The position numbers and the translations under genes were made by a program. Shown piece after piece: positions 45,475 through 53,489 of a stretch of DNA of 64,000 nt. The stretch is from positions 62,001-126,000 of the forward strand of contig NZ_JACLQU010000004.1 in assembly GCF_016648855.1 (NCBI RefSeq), in the 5' to 3' direction. Source of the stretch: Streptococcus parasanguinis. GTDB lineage: Bacteria; Bacillota; Bacilli; Lactobacillales; Streptococcaceae. The notes under the pieces are model-generated. The model saw only the letters and a program-made list of their open reading frames with translations. It was not told the DNA's origin and searched no databases. Numbering within the stretch: position 1 is the stretch's first letter; every line of letters begins with the position of its first letter.

Positions 45475-46857
45475 TTAATTTCCATTGTAATAAATGCGAT
45501 GACTTTCAAGTTGATAATCCAACAATTCATCTACCGTTACAAAGGTATAACCTTGTGATTTAAGGTAGTCAAGGACGGTCGGAAGAGCATCAATCGTGGT
45601 TTGATGGATATCATGCATGAGGATAATCGAACCCGGTTTGACTTCTTTTTTCACTTCATTGAGAATAGCCGTCGTATTATGAGTTTTCCAATCCAGGCTA
45701 TCCACATCCCACATGATGAAGGACTGGTCTACACTGTATTGGATGGCGTTATTGATGGCTCCATACGGAGGACGCGTGATCTTAGTTTGAACGCCTGTCG
45801 CTTTTTGAATAGCTTCTTGGGTATCCAAGATCTCTTTTTTGGCATTATCCAAGCTCAATTTTGGCAATTGAGGGTGATCCCAGGTATGGTTCCCGATTTG
45901 ATGACCTTCTTTGCGGACTTGCTTAGCAATATCAGGATTCGCACTGACATTTTTTCCGACCATAAAGAAGGTAGCTTTTGCATTGTATTTCTTCAAGATA
46001 GCCAGTGCCTGAGGAGTCGTCGTTGGATCCGGTCCATCATCAAAGGTCAAGGCAATCATCTTACGGTGGCGTTCTTCTATATAGGATTGGTAAGAAGCTA
46101 GATCATCAGGAAGCAAGCGCTCTGAATCGATCACGTCATAGAATTTAGACAAGGGAACAGTGAAGGTATCATCTCCCTTAACCTTGGTTGGAAATGGAAT
46201 GGTGAAATTTCCTTTTTCATATTGGAATTCCCATTGGCTCAAATCCAACTCTGAGAAGTGGGCAACCATTTGATCAATGCTTTCCTCGTCCAGCTGACGA
46301 AAGGCTAGATTTCCCCGTAATTCCTCCAAAAAGATCTGCTTGGCTCCATCTGGATCCGCAAAAACTTGGCTCAGGGTCAGAGGATTGTTCTCATCATCCA
46401 AGTAAAAGAGGGGCAACTTCACCGTCTCATCTTTGATGAATTTCCCTTTTTTGTACTGGTATTCAGCCCGTTTGATTTGGATCGGGTGATAACCAACAAA
46501 AGGCGCTTCTGCTTCTTCACTATGGTAGAAGGTCAAATGCTTTGGTTCTTTGGTTTTTTCATCGGATCCTAGACGCTGAAGGTCTTCTTGGATCTTCTCT
46601 TTCACAATCTCAACAGGCTGTCCATCCTTAGTAGGATAATAAGCCGTCACATAAGAAGTTCCTAAAATCCCTTCCTGAACTTGAACATCTTTCCCTTTTT
46701 CAGAGCTTTTCTCAAGTTGGGTAACCTTAGCAAACTGATCCTGATAGGCTTTTTGTTCACGAACCCTTTGAATCTTTTGATAGCCGATATACAAAAGACT
46801 CAGAAAAAGGAGATTTGTAATGATTAATAAAATAGTTTTCGTGTGTTTGAATCTCAT
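45475..46857 (-). CDS. pgdA: Peptidoglycan N-acetylglucosamine deacetylase (PgdA-like)
   Basis: A 460-residue membrane-anchored enzyme: one N-terminal helix (about 8-26), an extracellular region of two mixed domains (30-265), then a NodB deacetylase domain with TFDDGPDP, the HTWDHP zinc site, RPPYG and LMHDIH. It removes acetyl groups from peptidoglycan GlcNAc, which gives lysozyme resistance in pneumococcus. The ATG lies six bases after TGCTATAAT with no ribosome-binding site, so the mRNA may be leaderless. Confidence 0.92.
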   Translation of the reverse strand: MRFKHTKTILLIITNLLFLSLLYIGYQKIQRVREQKAYQDQFAKVTQLEKSSEKGKDVQVQEGILGTSYVTAYYPTKDGQPVEIVKEKIQEDLQRLGSDEKTKEPKHLTFYHSEEAEAPFVGYHPIQIKRAEYQYKKGKFIKDETVKLPLFYLDDENNPLTLSQVFADPDGAKQIFLEELRGNLAFRQLDEESIDQMVAHFSELDLSQWEFQYEKGNFTIPFPTKVKGDDTFTVPLSKFYDVIDSERLLPDDLASYQSYIEERHRKMIALTFDDGPDPTTTPQALAILKKYNAKATFFMVGKNVSANPDIAKQVRKEGHQIGNHTWDHPQLPKLSLDNAKKEILDTQEAIQKATGVQTKITRPPYGAINNAIQYSVDQSFIMWDVDSLDWKTHNTTAILNEVKKEVKPGSIILMHDIHQTTIDALPTVLDYLKSQGYTFVTVDELLDYQLESHRIYYNGN

Positions 46858-46863
46858 AACTTT

Positions 46864-46872
46864 ATTATAGCA
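46864..46872 (-). promoter_or_regulatory. Extended -10 of pgdA, predicts leaderless mRNA
   Basis: TGCTATAAT on the minus strand, then AAAGTT and the ATG at 46857. A consensus-quality extended -10 in this position leaves no room for a 5' leader. Confidence 0.6.
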
Positions 46873-46915
46873 AATTTCTCTCGAAAAAACATTCCTTTTT
46901 TGTAAATGATTTCAT

Positions 46916-46951
46916 AAAAAAGAGGGCGACTGTCGTAGCCGACAGCGGCCC
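46916..46951 (-). terminator. Terminator of gloA
   Basis: On the minus strand GGGCCGCTGTCG and CGACAGTCGCCC pair with one internal mismatch pair, loop GCTA, followed by TCTTTTTTAT. Confidence 0.8.
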
Positions 46952-46967
46952 TTATTGTTAATCCCTC

Positions 46968-47348
46968 TTATTTTTCGCGAATGACTTCTACTTTATACCC
47001 ATCCGGATCTACAACGAAATAATAATTCGGTTGTGTTCCTGGAAGACCTTTTGGTTCCGTCACTTCATAGCCTTTAGCCTTGTGTTCCGCATTCAAACCT
47101 TCTAGATCAGGAGTACTCAAGGCGACGTGAGCATAGCCATCTCCGATCACATATGGACCATGATCATAATTGTAAGTCAATTCCAACTCATAGTCATCTC
47201 CAGGCAAGGCCAAATAAACAATCGTAAACTTATAGTCTGGGAAATCTTTCCGACGTTTTTCTTCAAAACCAAAAGCATCTTGGTAAAAAGCGATTGATTT
47301 TTCTATGTTTTCCACACGAAGGCAAGTGTGCAACATTTTTGAACTCAT
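46968..47348 (-). CDS. gloA: Lactoylglutathione lyase (glyoxalase I family)
   Basis: A 126-residue glyoxalase/VOC protein. Both beta-alpha-beta modules are visible: LHTCLRVENIEKSIAFYQDAFGFEE and GYAHVALSTPDLEGL, with metal ligands His7, Glu in LELTYN, His in YAHVAL and Glu in YKVEVI. It detoxifies methylglyoxal in the glyoxalase pathway. It starts 30 bases after ciaH with no terminator between, so it is probably transcribed with ciaRH, and has AGAGGA before the ATG. Confidence 0.9.
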   Translation of the reverse strand: MSSKMLHTCLRVENIEKSIAFYQDAFGFEEKRRKDFPDYKFTIVYLALPGDDYELELTYNYDHGPYVIGDGYAHVALSTPDLEGLNAEHKAKGYEVTEPKGLPGTQPNYYFVVDPDGYKVEVIREK

Positions 47349-47377
47349 AGGTTTTCCTCTTTTCTATTTTTAAAAGA

Positions 47378-48739
47378 TTATGAACGATTTTTTTTACGAC
47401 TTTCCGTCTTAATGGATAATTTCACTTCAAAGATGGTCCCTTTTGGTTTATTATCTTTGACTTGAATGGTCCCTTTGAAGGCTTCTACGATCTGCTTAGC
47501 GAGGGATAACCCCAAGCCAAATCCACCTTTTTGACGGGTTCTGGCCTTGTCGACCCGGTAAAAACGATCAAAGATCCGTTTCTTATCCTCATCTCGAATC
47601 CCTGGACCATTATCCAGCACTCTCAAAAGAAGATTTTTATCCTTCAATTGAACTTCAAACTGGATCTCACCATCTTCATCGGTATACTTCAAGGCATTGT
47701 CATAGAGAATGGTCATCAATTGCTTGAGGAGCGTTCTATCAGAACAAATGACTTTGTCCACCTGATTGTCTCCTCGAAAGATTTTGCCATTTTCTTCTGC
47801 AATGATCTCAAAATTCGAGAAGGTCTGATCGAAAAAGCTTGGTTCGATATCTTCCATCTCTGGCTTCAAGCCGTCATCCCTTCGGGCGATATTGAGAAGG
47901 TTGGTAGTCAAAAGCTTCATATTTCGAACTTCATCCAAGCTGGATGCAATATTCTCACTCGATTCCATAATGGTCGCTTCAGGCTTTCTAAAAAGCGTTT
48001 CGAGGCGATTTTGCAGAACTGCTAAAGGCGTCCGCAACTCATGGGAAGCATTTTCCACGAAAGCCTTTTGCTTTTGCATACTCTCAAGCAGCGGCTTAAC
48101 GCTAAGACGGGCAAGGAAGAGACTCGCAAACAAGGAGATTCCCCAGAAGCAAATCATGACGAGGGCGATCTGGCTTTCGTGCTCCTCACTGGTCTGCTCT
48201 AGCTGACTGATATTGGTCATGACAACCGCATACTTGATATCACTATCACTTTCATCATCAGATAAACTCAACTCTGCCATATAGGCCCGGTAACTTTCTT
48301 TTTTCCCATAGCTATTTGTAATTTGAAGCTGGGAAACCTTGTTGAGGAGCTTTCGACCAAACGTCACCGTTTTGAAGTTTAAAAACCCATTACCGGTTGT
48401 CAAGTTTTCATATTTTTTATTGAGCAAAACAACAGTGGTATTGGATGTGACATCCCCTTTAGGTTCTGATTTATCATGATCTGGGATCATCATCTCATGA
48501 TCATTATCATCTCTTTTGGTATTTGACTGTCGCTGGTCTCGATAAGCAATCGCTACAAGCGAGTAGGGATCCTGGCTGAGAGTCTTGAGATTCTCATCGA
48601 CCGTTGTATAGAGACTCGAGCGCATGACCTGGATGATTATCAGGGTCATGGCTGAGAATATCAAAGTAAAGAGCCCAAAATATCGGATGAAGTAGGAAAA
48701 ATCATCTTCCCCGACGGTTTTCTTAATTCTGGTTAGCAT
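47378..48739 (-). CDS. ciaH: Sensor histidine kinase CiaH
   Basis: A 453-residue membrane kinase: helices at about 20-38 and 190-210 frame an extracellular domain rich in D, E and K (40-188). The phospho-accepting His233 lies in [15 protein letters not shown], with N box [20 protein letters not shown] and [10 protein letters not shown] of the ATPase domain. CiaRH controls competence, cell-wall stress tolerance and small RNAs in pneumococcus. It overlaps ciaR by 17 bases. Confidence 0.93.
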   Translation of the reverse strand: MLTRIKKTVGEDDFSYFIRYFGLFTLIFSAMTLIIIQVMRSSLYTTVDENLKTLSQDPYSLVAIAYRDQRQSNTKRDDNDHEMMIPDHDKSEPKGDVTSNTTVVLLNKKYENLTTGNGFLNFKTVTFGRKLLNKVSQLQITNSYGKKESYRAYMAELSLSDDESDSDIKYAVVMTNISQLEQTSEEHESQIALVMICFWGISLFASLFLARLSVKPLLESMQKQKAFVENASHELRTPLAVLQNRLETLFRKPEATIMESSENIASSLDEVRNMKLLTTNLLNIARRDDGLKPEMEDIEPSFFDQTFSNFEIIAEENGKIFRGDNQVDKVICSDRTLLKQLMTILYDNALKYTDEDGEIQFEVQLKDKNLLLRVLDNGPGIRDEDKKRIFDRFYRVDKARTRQKGGFGLGLSLAKQIVEAFKGTIQVKDNKPKGTIFEVKLSIKTESRKKNRS

Positions 48740-49403
48740 CTTTTAAGATATACCCCACACTGCGCAATGTTTGCAAGTTCTCAACGAAATCAGTACCTTT
48801 TAATTTCTTACGGATTTTTGAAACATAGACTTCAACCACTGAGATGGTTGTGTCACTATCAAAGCCCCAGAGACGATCGAAGATCTGGGTCTTTGGAAGG
48901 ATGACATTTTGGTTTTGAAGGAAATAGACCAAAAGATCAAATTCCTTCCCAAGAAGTTCCACTTCTTTCCCATCCACATAAGTCGAATTGGTAGATAAAT
49001 TGACCTTCAAATTGCCATAATTAAGGGTGTTTTCATTGACCTTTCCTGAGCGCTTCAAGAGAGCTTGAATCCGCATCTTAAGCTCTTCTAGGTAGAAAGG
49101 CTTGGTGAGGTAATCGTCTGCCCCTAGCTCAAAGCCGTGCCCTTTGTCATCCAGACTTTCTTTAGCTGTCATGATCAAAACAGGGGTTGTCACGCCTTTT
49201 TCACGCAATTCTTTCAAGACATGGAAACCGTCTTTTTCAGGAAGCATCAGGTCCAGCAAAATCAAATCATAGATTCCGCTTTCTGCTTCGTAAAGACCTT
49301 CTTCTCCGTCAAAGACCTGCATGACATCCGCAAAATCATCTAAAAAATCAAATACTGAATTTGATAAACCAAGGTCATCTTCGACCATTAGAATTTTAAT
49401 CAT
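48723..49403 (-). CDS. ciaR: Response regulator CiaR
   Basis: A 226-residue OmpR-type regulator. The receiver has acidic residues VEDD (8-10), the phosphorylated Asp51 in LLDLMLP and Lys in LTKPF. The winged helix ends in [14 protein letters not shown]...RSVGYIL. It activates and represses genes carrying TTTAAG-N5-TTTAAG repeats. The start is the ATG at 49403; the open frame goes 25 codons further, past the -10 box at 49456, so the longer form is unlikely. Confidence 0.94.
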   Translation of the reverse strand: MIKILMVEDDLGLSNSVFDFLDDFADVMQVFDGEEGLYEAESGIYDLILLDLMLPEKDGFHVLKELREKGVTTPVLIMTAKESLDDKGHGFELGADDYLTKPFYLEELKMRIQALLKRSGKVNENTLNYGNLKVNLSTNSTYVDGKEVELLGKEFDLLVYFLQNQNVILPKTQIFDRLWGFDSDTTISVVEVYVSKIRKKLKGTDFVENLQTLRSVGYILKDANQN

Positions 49404-49455
49404 CGTCGTATCCTCTTCTCTTTCGTGAGTGAGTCTTTCTAATCTATTCTTAACC

Positions 49456-49464
49456 ATTATAACA
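49456..49464 (-). promoter_or_regulatory. Extended -10 promoter of ciaRH
   Basis: TGTTATAAT on the minus strand, about 53 bases before the ciaR ATG. Just downstream, GGTTAAG-AATAG-ATTAGA resembles a weak CiaR repeat, which would allow autoregulation; the match is poor. Confidence 0.5.
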
Positions 49465-49538
49465 CGACTTGCCTTCATTTCCTATAGTTTAGAACCTGGT
49501 TTTATGATCAAATTCAGCCTGCCTGAGGAAGGCTAATT

Positions 49539-50111
49539 CTATGAGTTTGTCGTGTTTTCTTTGTTACTTTGACTGTCACTCGTCTTGTTTTTATTTTTTG
49601 AATTCTTCTTATTGGACTTTTTAGAGGACCCCTGGTTCCCTTCTTGTCCGCCAGATTGGTTCATGCCGTTATCTGGACCATTCCCTTGTGGGCCACCATT
49701 ACCTTCCTGTGGCATCTGACCCGGACCGCCACCTTGCGGGCCGCCTTGTCCTTGGCCACCACCTTGTCCTTGGCCACCACCTTGTGGACCACCGCCTTGA
49801 GGACCGCCATCCTGTGGGCCACCATCCTGTGGGCCACCATTTTGCTGGTTTCCTTGTGAAGCATGGCCATTTTGACTATTTTGTTGCTGATTGGATCCTT
49901 GGTTCTGAGCCGTTTGGACCGGTTGAGAAAATTGTTGGTTATTGGAGGATTGAGAGGCGATGACACCGACACCAAAGCCACTTCCAGCACCGACCAACAA
50001 TCCACCAACTGCTGCCATGCCAATCCACCACTTAGGACTTCGTTTGAGGACAACCATTTTTTCTTTGGACTCTTGCGTTTCGACTACTTGTTTTGTTTCT
50101 TTTTGATTCAT
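49539..50111 (-). CDS. Single-pass membrane protein with G/P/Q-rich low-complexity exterior
   Basis: A 190-residue protein with no recognised domain. It has a charged cytoplasmic N-terminus (1-30), one helix (about 34-55, WWIGMAAVGGLLVGAGSGFGVGVIA) and an extracellular part of Q/N-rich sequence, then repeats of GGPQ, DGGPQ and GQGQG (about 92-150), then a basic S/K/N tail. The coding DNA is repetitive and prone to length change. The start is the ATG at 50111 with AAAGGT upstream. Its place next to ciaR and its promoter repeats hint at CiaR control. Cell-surface or wall-linked role is a guess. Confidence 0.7.
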   Translation of the reverse strand: MNQKETKQVVETQESKEKMVVLKRSPKWWIGMAAVGGLLVGAGSGFGVGVIASQSSNNQQFSQPVQTAQNQGSNQQQNSQNGHASQGNQQNGGPQDGGPQDGGPQGGGPQGGGQGQGGGQGQGGPQGGGPGQMPQEGNGGPQGNGPDNGMNQSGGQEGNQGSSKKSNKKNSKNKNKTSDSQSNKENTTNS

Positions 50112-50186
50112 CTTTTTACCTTTTATCTTTTTGTACAAGTACTTGCCTTTTAAAATTTAAAGGGAGCTCGATCCTTTAGTAAGGCG

Positions 50187-50230
50187 ATTATACTTTAGGA
50201 GTCTTAAGCTTGCCTAAATTTTTACTTAAA
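50187..50230 (-). promoter_or_regulatory. Promoter of the G/P/Q-rich gene with possible CiaR half-sites
   Basis: TATAAT (50187-50192) on the minus strand. Ten bases upstream lies CTTAAG (50203-50208), then TTTAGG (50213-50218) and TTTAAG (50225-50230), each close to the CiaR half-site TTTAAG. Spacings are 4 and 6 bases instead of the usual 5, so this is only suggestive. Confidence 0.4.
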
Positions 50231-50254
50231 AAATTCTAAAACAAGTGTGGGCTA

Positions 50255-50313
50255 TTGACAGGTTGAGCCCCTTATTGTAGAATAGTTACCATAAAACAAA
50301 CAAGAGGTTAACT
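50255..50313 (+). promoter_or_regulatory. bioY promoter with BirA-like operator
   Basis: Consensus TTGACA (50255-50260), 17 bases, TAGAAT (50278-50283). Right after it, AGTTACC (50284-50290) and GGTTAACT (50306-50313) form an imperfect inverted repeat with a 15-base spacer, close to Gram-positive biotin-repressor (BirA) sites. It covers the start site. Confidence 0.6.
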
Positions 50314-50316
50314 GTT

Positions 50317-50850
50317 ATGAAAAAAATCTTTCCCTTAGTTCTCATCTCCATTGGAGTGGCCATGATCTCCGTCCTATCTCAATTCACCATTCCATTTGGT
50401 CCAATTCCTTTAACCCTGCAAACGCTCATGATCGGGATTATCGGGACCATCTATAAACCCAGTCATGCTTTTGTCACAGTCTGCCTCTACCTACTTCTTG
50501 GTTTCTTAGGTTTCCCAGTATTGGCAGGTGGTGCTAGTGGCGCTTCGCATTTCCTTGGCCCTACTGCTGGTTTCCTCCTCTTCTTCCCATTCCGAGCATG
50601 GATCACGTCTCTATTTACCAATGCTAAATCCAGCGTGCTGACCATTTTCCTTGCTAATTTGTTCAGTAGTATTCTTCTCTTTGTAGCTGGAGCTATCGGC
50701 TTTATGTTGGTCACGCATACCGATATCCAAAAAGCATTTGCTTTGGTCGTTGCTCCCTTTATCCTTGCCGACCTCATCAAACTGATCATCATCACGATCA
50801 CCAGCAAGGCAATTTTTGCCAGCCTCAAACACCACTGGTATTTCAAATAA
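50317..50850 (+). CDS. bioY: Biotin transporter BioY
   Basis: A 177-residue membrane protein with six helices, the biotin-binding subunit of an ECF transporter. Family marks: ISVLSQFTIPFGPIPLTLQTL near the N-terminus and GFPVLAGGASGASHFLGPTAGFL in the middle. No biotin synthesis genes are nearby, consistent with streptococci needing external biotin. It is a single gene, with a BirA-like operator over its start site. Confidence 0.94.
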   Translation: MKKIFPLVLISIGVAMISVLSQFTIPFGPIPLTLQTLMIGIIGTIYKPSHAFVTVCLYLLLGFLGFPVLAGGASGASHFLGPTAGFLLFFPFRAWITSLFTNAKSSVLTIFLANLFSSILLFVAGAIGFMLVTHTDIQKAFALVVAPFILADLIKLIIITITSKAIFASLKHHWYFK

Positions 50851-50878
50851 GATACAAAGGGTACAAACATACTAAAAT

Positions 50879-50910
50879 AAGCAACATCTGAACACAGTTG
50901 TTGCTTTTTG
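50879..50910. terminator. Bidirectional terminator, bioY / ABC permease
   Basis: AAGCAAC (50879-50885) pairs with GTTGCTT (50900-50906), with further pairing inside the loop; TTTTTG follows on the plus strand and ATTTTAG on the minus. Confidence 0.65.
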
Positions 50911-50991
50911 TTGTAGGAATATCTCTTCAATTGAACTACTTTTAAATGGGTTACTGTTTCGAAGAAGAACCTTCTATCTACCCTCCTTCCT

Positions 50992-51714
50992 TTATTTTTC
51001 CTTATAAAGAACTCTCAAGATCAGTAACTGTGTTAGCAAAATCCAAATAATCAGAATAGTGAAGTCAAACAATGAGATGCGGTCATGGCCATAGACACAA
51101 GCTCGTAAGAGGTTGACAGAAGGGACAAATGGAAGAACATGGTAGAGATGGTTTATCCAATCTGGAAGACGACTTGCAGGGTACATGATTGGTGAAAACA
51201 TCAAACCAATCATAAGAATCAACTGAGACATCAGCGTGACAATATTGGGAGAAAAAGTATACGCAATGGCAAATCCAAGACTGATCATTGTAAGACAGAT
51301 AAGAAATAGGATGAAAACAGCCAGAATAGATACATTTAAGCGGACAGAAAAACGAAAATAGCCCAGTATAACAGAAATGAATACTCCAGGTAAAATAGCA
51401 ATCATCCACATCCATAGATCTGCTAAGGAAATAAGAATTCGAGGTATTGGAAGGGCTCGTACATAGTCTACATGTCCTTCTGACTTCGCATTTGCTATAA
51501 CAGGTGATGAGATAGTACATCCAATAGAAATAATTCCTATCAGAACTGAACCAGAAGAGAGATAGTAGGCAGCAGTCGTATCAATCTCACCTATCACTAG
51601 TGGATAACCAAAAAGAAGTGAAATGGATAACAGAACTTGAGCTAGCGTAAAGAGTAAAAATAAATCTTTTTGACGAAGATAGTTCCAACGAAGTAAGTAA
51701 AAAAATTGAGTCAT
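50992..51714 (-). CDS. ABC-2 type exporter permease
   Basis: A 240-residue permease with six helices. It matches the short ABC-2 permeases used for drug, bacteriocin or lantibiotic export or self-protection (GLMFSPIMYPASRLPDWINHLYHVLPFVP is the typical late loop). The substrate is unknown. One base separates it from the ATPase gene, so they form a two-gene operon divergent from the LytTR system. Confidence 0.82.
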   Translation of the reverse strand: MTQFFYLLRWNYLRQKDLFLLFTLAQVLLSISLLFGYPLVIGEIDTTAAYYLSSGSVLIGIISIGCTISSPVIANAKSEGHVDYVRALPIPRILISLADLWMWMIAILPGVFISVILGYFRFSVRLNVSILAVFILFLICLTMISLGFAIAYTFSPNIVTLMSQLILMIGLMFSPIMYPASRLPDWINHLYHVLPFVPSVNLLRACVYGHDRISLFDFTILIIWILLTQLLILRVLYKEK

Positions 51715-51715
51715 A

Positions 51716-52630
51716 TCAGTTTGTCAACTCCTCTCTATAAAGATCTGAAATGGATATGTTTTTCTGAGTAAGTGACAGATTTAAAATATTCTTTCTATCC
51801 AATTCCTGCGTGATTTTTGGTAGCAGTCTCGTTAACTCCTTCTCTTCTATTTCAATACGACAAATTGAACCGTTGATAATGGTGTAATCTTGAAATAGAG
51901 CTAAGCTATCTTTATTCCTAAACTCAAAAGATATTTGATACTGTTTTTGATAGGTTATTTGCTGAACTGGTCCTGATTTGATTAACTTCCCATGGTTAAA
52001 TAAGGCATAGTTGTCAGCATATTTTTCAACTTCTAAGAGATTATGCGTCACAATAATAATGGTATGACCTTTATGCGCTAGCTTCTGTAATAATTGCCAT
52101 TGTTTTTCACGACGTATTGGATCAACATCGTTCGTCGGCTCATCAAGAAGAATGATGGTCGGAGATCCGATTAAAGCCATTGCAAAAGAGGTCAGACGCT
52201 TTAAACCACCTGAAAGGTCCTTTCCTTGTTTTGCCCGGTACTCCTTAATTTCCAACTCGGTTAAGAGCTGATCCATTTCTTTTTGCAAATCCAAGGTGTT
52301 TAACCCTCTCATTCTTCCAAGAATTTCTAAGTTTTGTTCCACCGTCAATTTCTCAAGTGGGGCATACTGTTGAGACATATAGCTCATCATTGAGCGAGCT
52401 TGTTTACGATTTTGAACAAAAGAAATATCTCCATAGCAAACGTCTCCTTGATCAGGTTTGGTAAAACCAATCATTTGATTTAAGAGGGTGGACTTACCAG
52501 CGCCATTGTGTCCTAAAAAAGCTGTAATTTTAGCAGCTTCTATTTCTAAAGAAATATGATTATTAGCAAAATGTTGCTTATCGAATGATTTTGTCAAATC
52601 TCTAATAGTCAGTGTCGCAAATGTCTTCAT
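51716..52630 (-). CDS. ABC exporter ATP-binding protein
   Basis: About 304 residues: a nucleotide-binding domain with Walker A GHNGAGKST, signature DLSGGLKRLTS, Walker B TIILLDEPTND and His switch VTHNL, then a C-terminal extension of about 85 residues. It powers the permease encoded next. The start is uncertain: I use the ATG at 52630, where the ABC fold begins (MKTFATLTIRDLTKSF). An in-frame ATG at 52672 lies 13 bases after a possible -10. Neither has a good ribosome-binding site. Confidence 0.85.
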   Translation of the reverse strand: MKTFATLTIRDLTKSFDKQHFANNHISLEIEAAKITAFLGHNGAGKSTLLNQMIGFTKPDQGDVCYGDISFVQNRKQARSMMSYMSQQYAPLEKLTVEQNLEILGRMRGLNTLDLQKEMDQLLTELEIKEYRAKQGKDLSGGLKRLTSFAMALIGSPTIILLDEPTNDVDPIRREKQWQLLQKLAHKGHTIIIVTHNLLEVEKYADNYALFNHGKLIKSGPVQQITYQKQYQISFEFRNKDSLALFQDYTIINGSICRIEIEEKELTRLLPKITQELDRKNILNLSLTQKNISISDLYREELTN

Positions 52631-52685
52631 CTCATCACTCAAGACTGAGAAGATTTTCCCAGCTTCCTTCATTTTTGATAAGATT

Positions 52686-52749
52686 ATTGTATAATAAACA
52701 TATGACTTTCCAAGGTTTACGTCATGATTTACCATTTTAGTGTCATAAT
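52686..52749. promoter_or_regulatory. Divergent promoters with GTCAT repeats between ABC exporter and LytTR system
   Basis: GTCATGAT (52721-52728) and GTCATAAT (52742-52749) are direct repeats 21 bases apart, two helical turns, each preceded by TTTACG or TTTAGT. A third copy lies inverted as ATGAC (52702-52706). LytTR regulators bind such spaced direct repeats. A minus-strand -10 (TACAAT, 52686-52691) and a plus-strand one (CATAAT, 52744-52749) flank or overlap them. Confidence 0.5.
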
Positions 52750-52778
52750 TAGCCAACTCAATTTGATAAGGGGGACTT

Positions 52779-53489
52779 ATGTTAAACGTCGTTATTTGTG
52801 ATGACTCAACTAGAGATGCTAGTCAGTTAGAACAGTATTTACTTTCTTACGACAAGGTTCCTGTAGAAACAAAACTATATACCAATCCTCAAAAGATGTT
52901 AGAGCAGTTAACAAAGGATACTCATTGTGTCTTTTTGGATATTGATATGCCACAAATTACTGGAATTGACCTTGCTCGTGAAATTCGGCAGTTCAATCCT
53001 TTTATCCCTATTATTTTTGTGACTAGCTATCGTGATTATATGGAACAAGTTTTTGAAGTACAGACTTTTGATTACTTAGTAAAACCAATTGAACCTCAAA
53101 GGCTAAATAAGGTAGTAGATAGAATTTTACGTTATTTAGATTTAGGACAAACCATCTTTAACTTCTCATTTGGAAAACAAAGTTACTCTATTCCTTTAAG
53201 TGACATTACCTATTTTGAGAAAGATAAGCGTTCCGTTTTTATTTACACACTAGCAGATACCTATAAGTCCTTACTGAAAACCCAAGACATTCTAGATAAA
53301 CTACCTGATTATTTTATTCAAATACATGCTTCTTATATTGTAAATCCTAAATATATCAAAGATTTTGATACGAAAACAGTGACTATTTTGCTAAATGGAA
53401 CCGAGGAGCATTCACTTCCAATTAGTCGTAAGTTCCAGTCTTCTTTTAAAGAAAAATACTATAACTACCTAAGTGAAAGGAATTTCTAA
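52779..53489 (+). CDS. LytTR response regulator
   Basis: A 236-residue regulator. The receiver has acidic CDD (7-9), the phosphorylated Asp54 in VFLDIDMP and Lys in YLVKPIEP. The C-terminal LytTR DNA-binding domain starts near 130 (IPLSDITYFEKDKRSVFIYT, ending HSLPISRKF). This is the AgrA/ComE/BlpR type, usually answering peptide signals. GGGGGA gives a strong ribosome-binding site. It shares a base with the kinase gene (TAATG). Targets probably include the divergent ABC exporter. Confidence 0.92.
   Translation: MLNVVICDDSTRDASQLEQYLLSYDKVPVETKLYTNPQKMLEQLTKDTHCVFLDIDMPQITGIDLAREIRQFNPFIPIIFVTSYRDYMEQVFEVQTFDYLVKPIEPQRLNKVVDRILRYLDLGQTIFNFSFGKQSYSIPLSDITYFEKDKRSVFIYTLADTYKSLLKTQDILDKLPDYFIQIHASYIVNPKYIKDFDTKTVTILLNGTEEHSLPISRKFQSSFKEKYYNYLSERNF

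Noticed and set aside
45601..46101. Plus-strand frame of 166 codons opposite pgdA
   Set aside because: Antisense to the NodB domain with its conserved zinc motifs.
47531..48025. Plus-strand frame of 164 codons opposite ciaH
   Set aside because: Antisense to a complete histidine kinase with all motifs; no promoter or ribosome-binding site.
49404..49478. 25-residue extension of CiaR
   Set aside because: The extension runs through the TGTTATAAT promoter; CiaR starts with the receiver strand at 49403.
49700..49850. DNA repeats of the G/P/Q-rich gene considered as a CRISPR array
   Set aside because: Units are short (9-15 bases), without unique spacers, and are in frame with coding.
49661..50053. 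Overlapping minus-strand frame of 130 codons and plus-strand frames of 71-96 codons in the G/P/Q-rich gene
   Set aside because: Low-complexity, GC-rich repeats keep several frames open by chance; only the frame with a membrane helix and ribosome-binding site makes sense.
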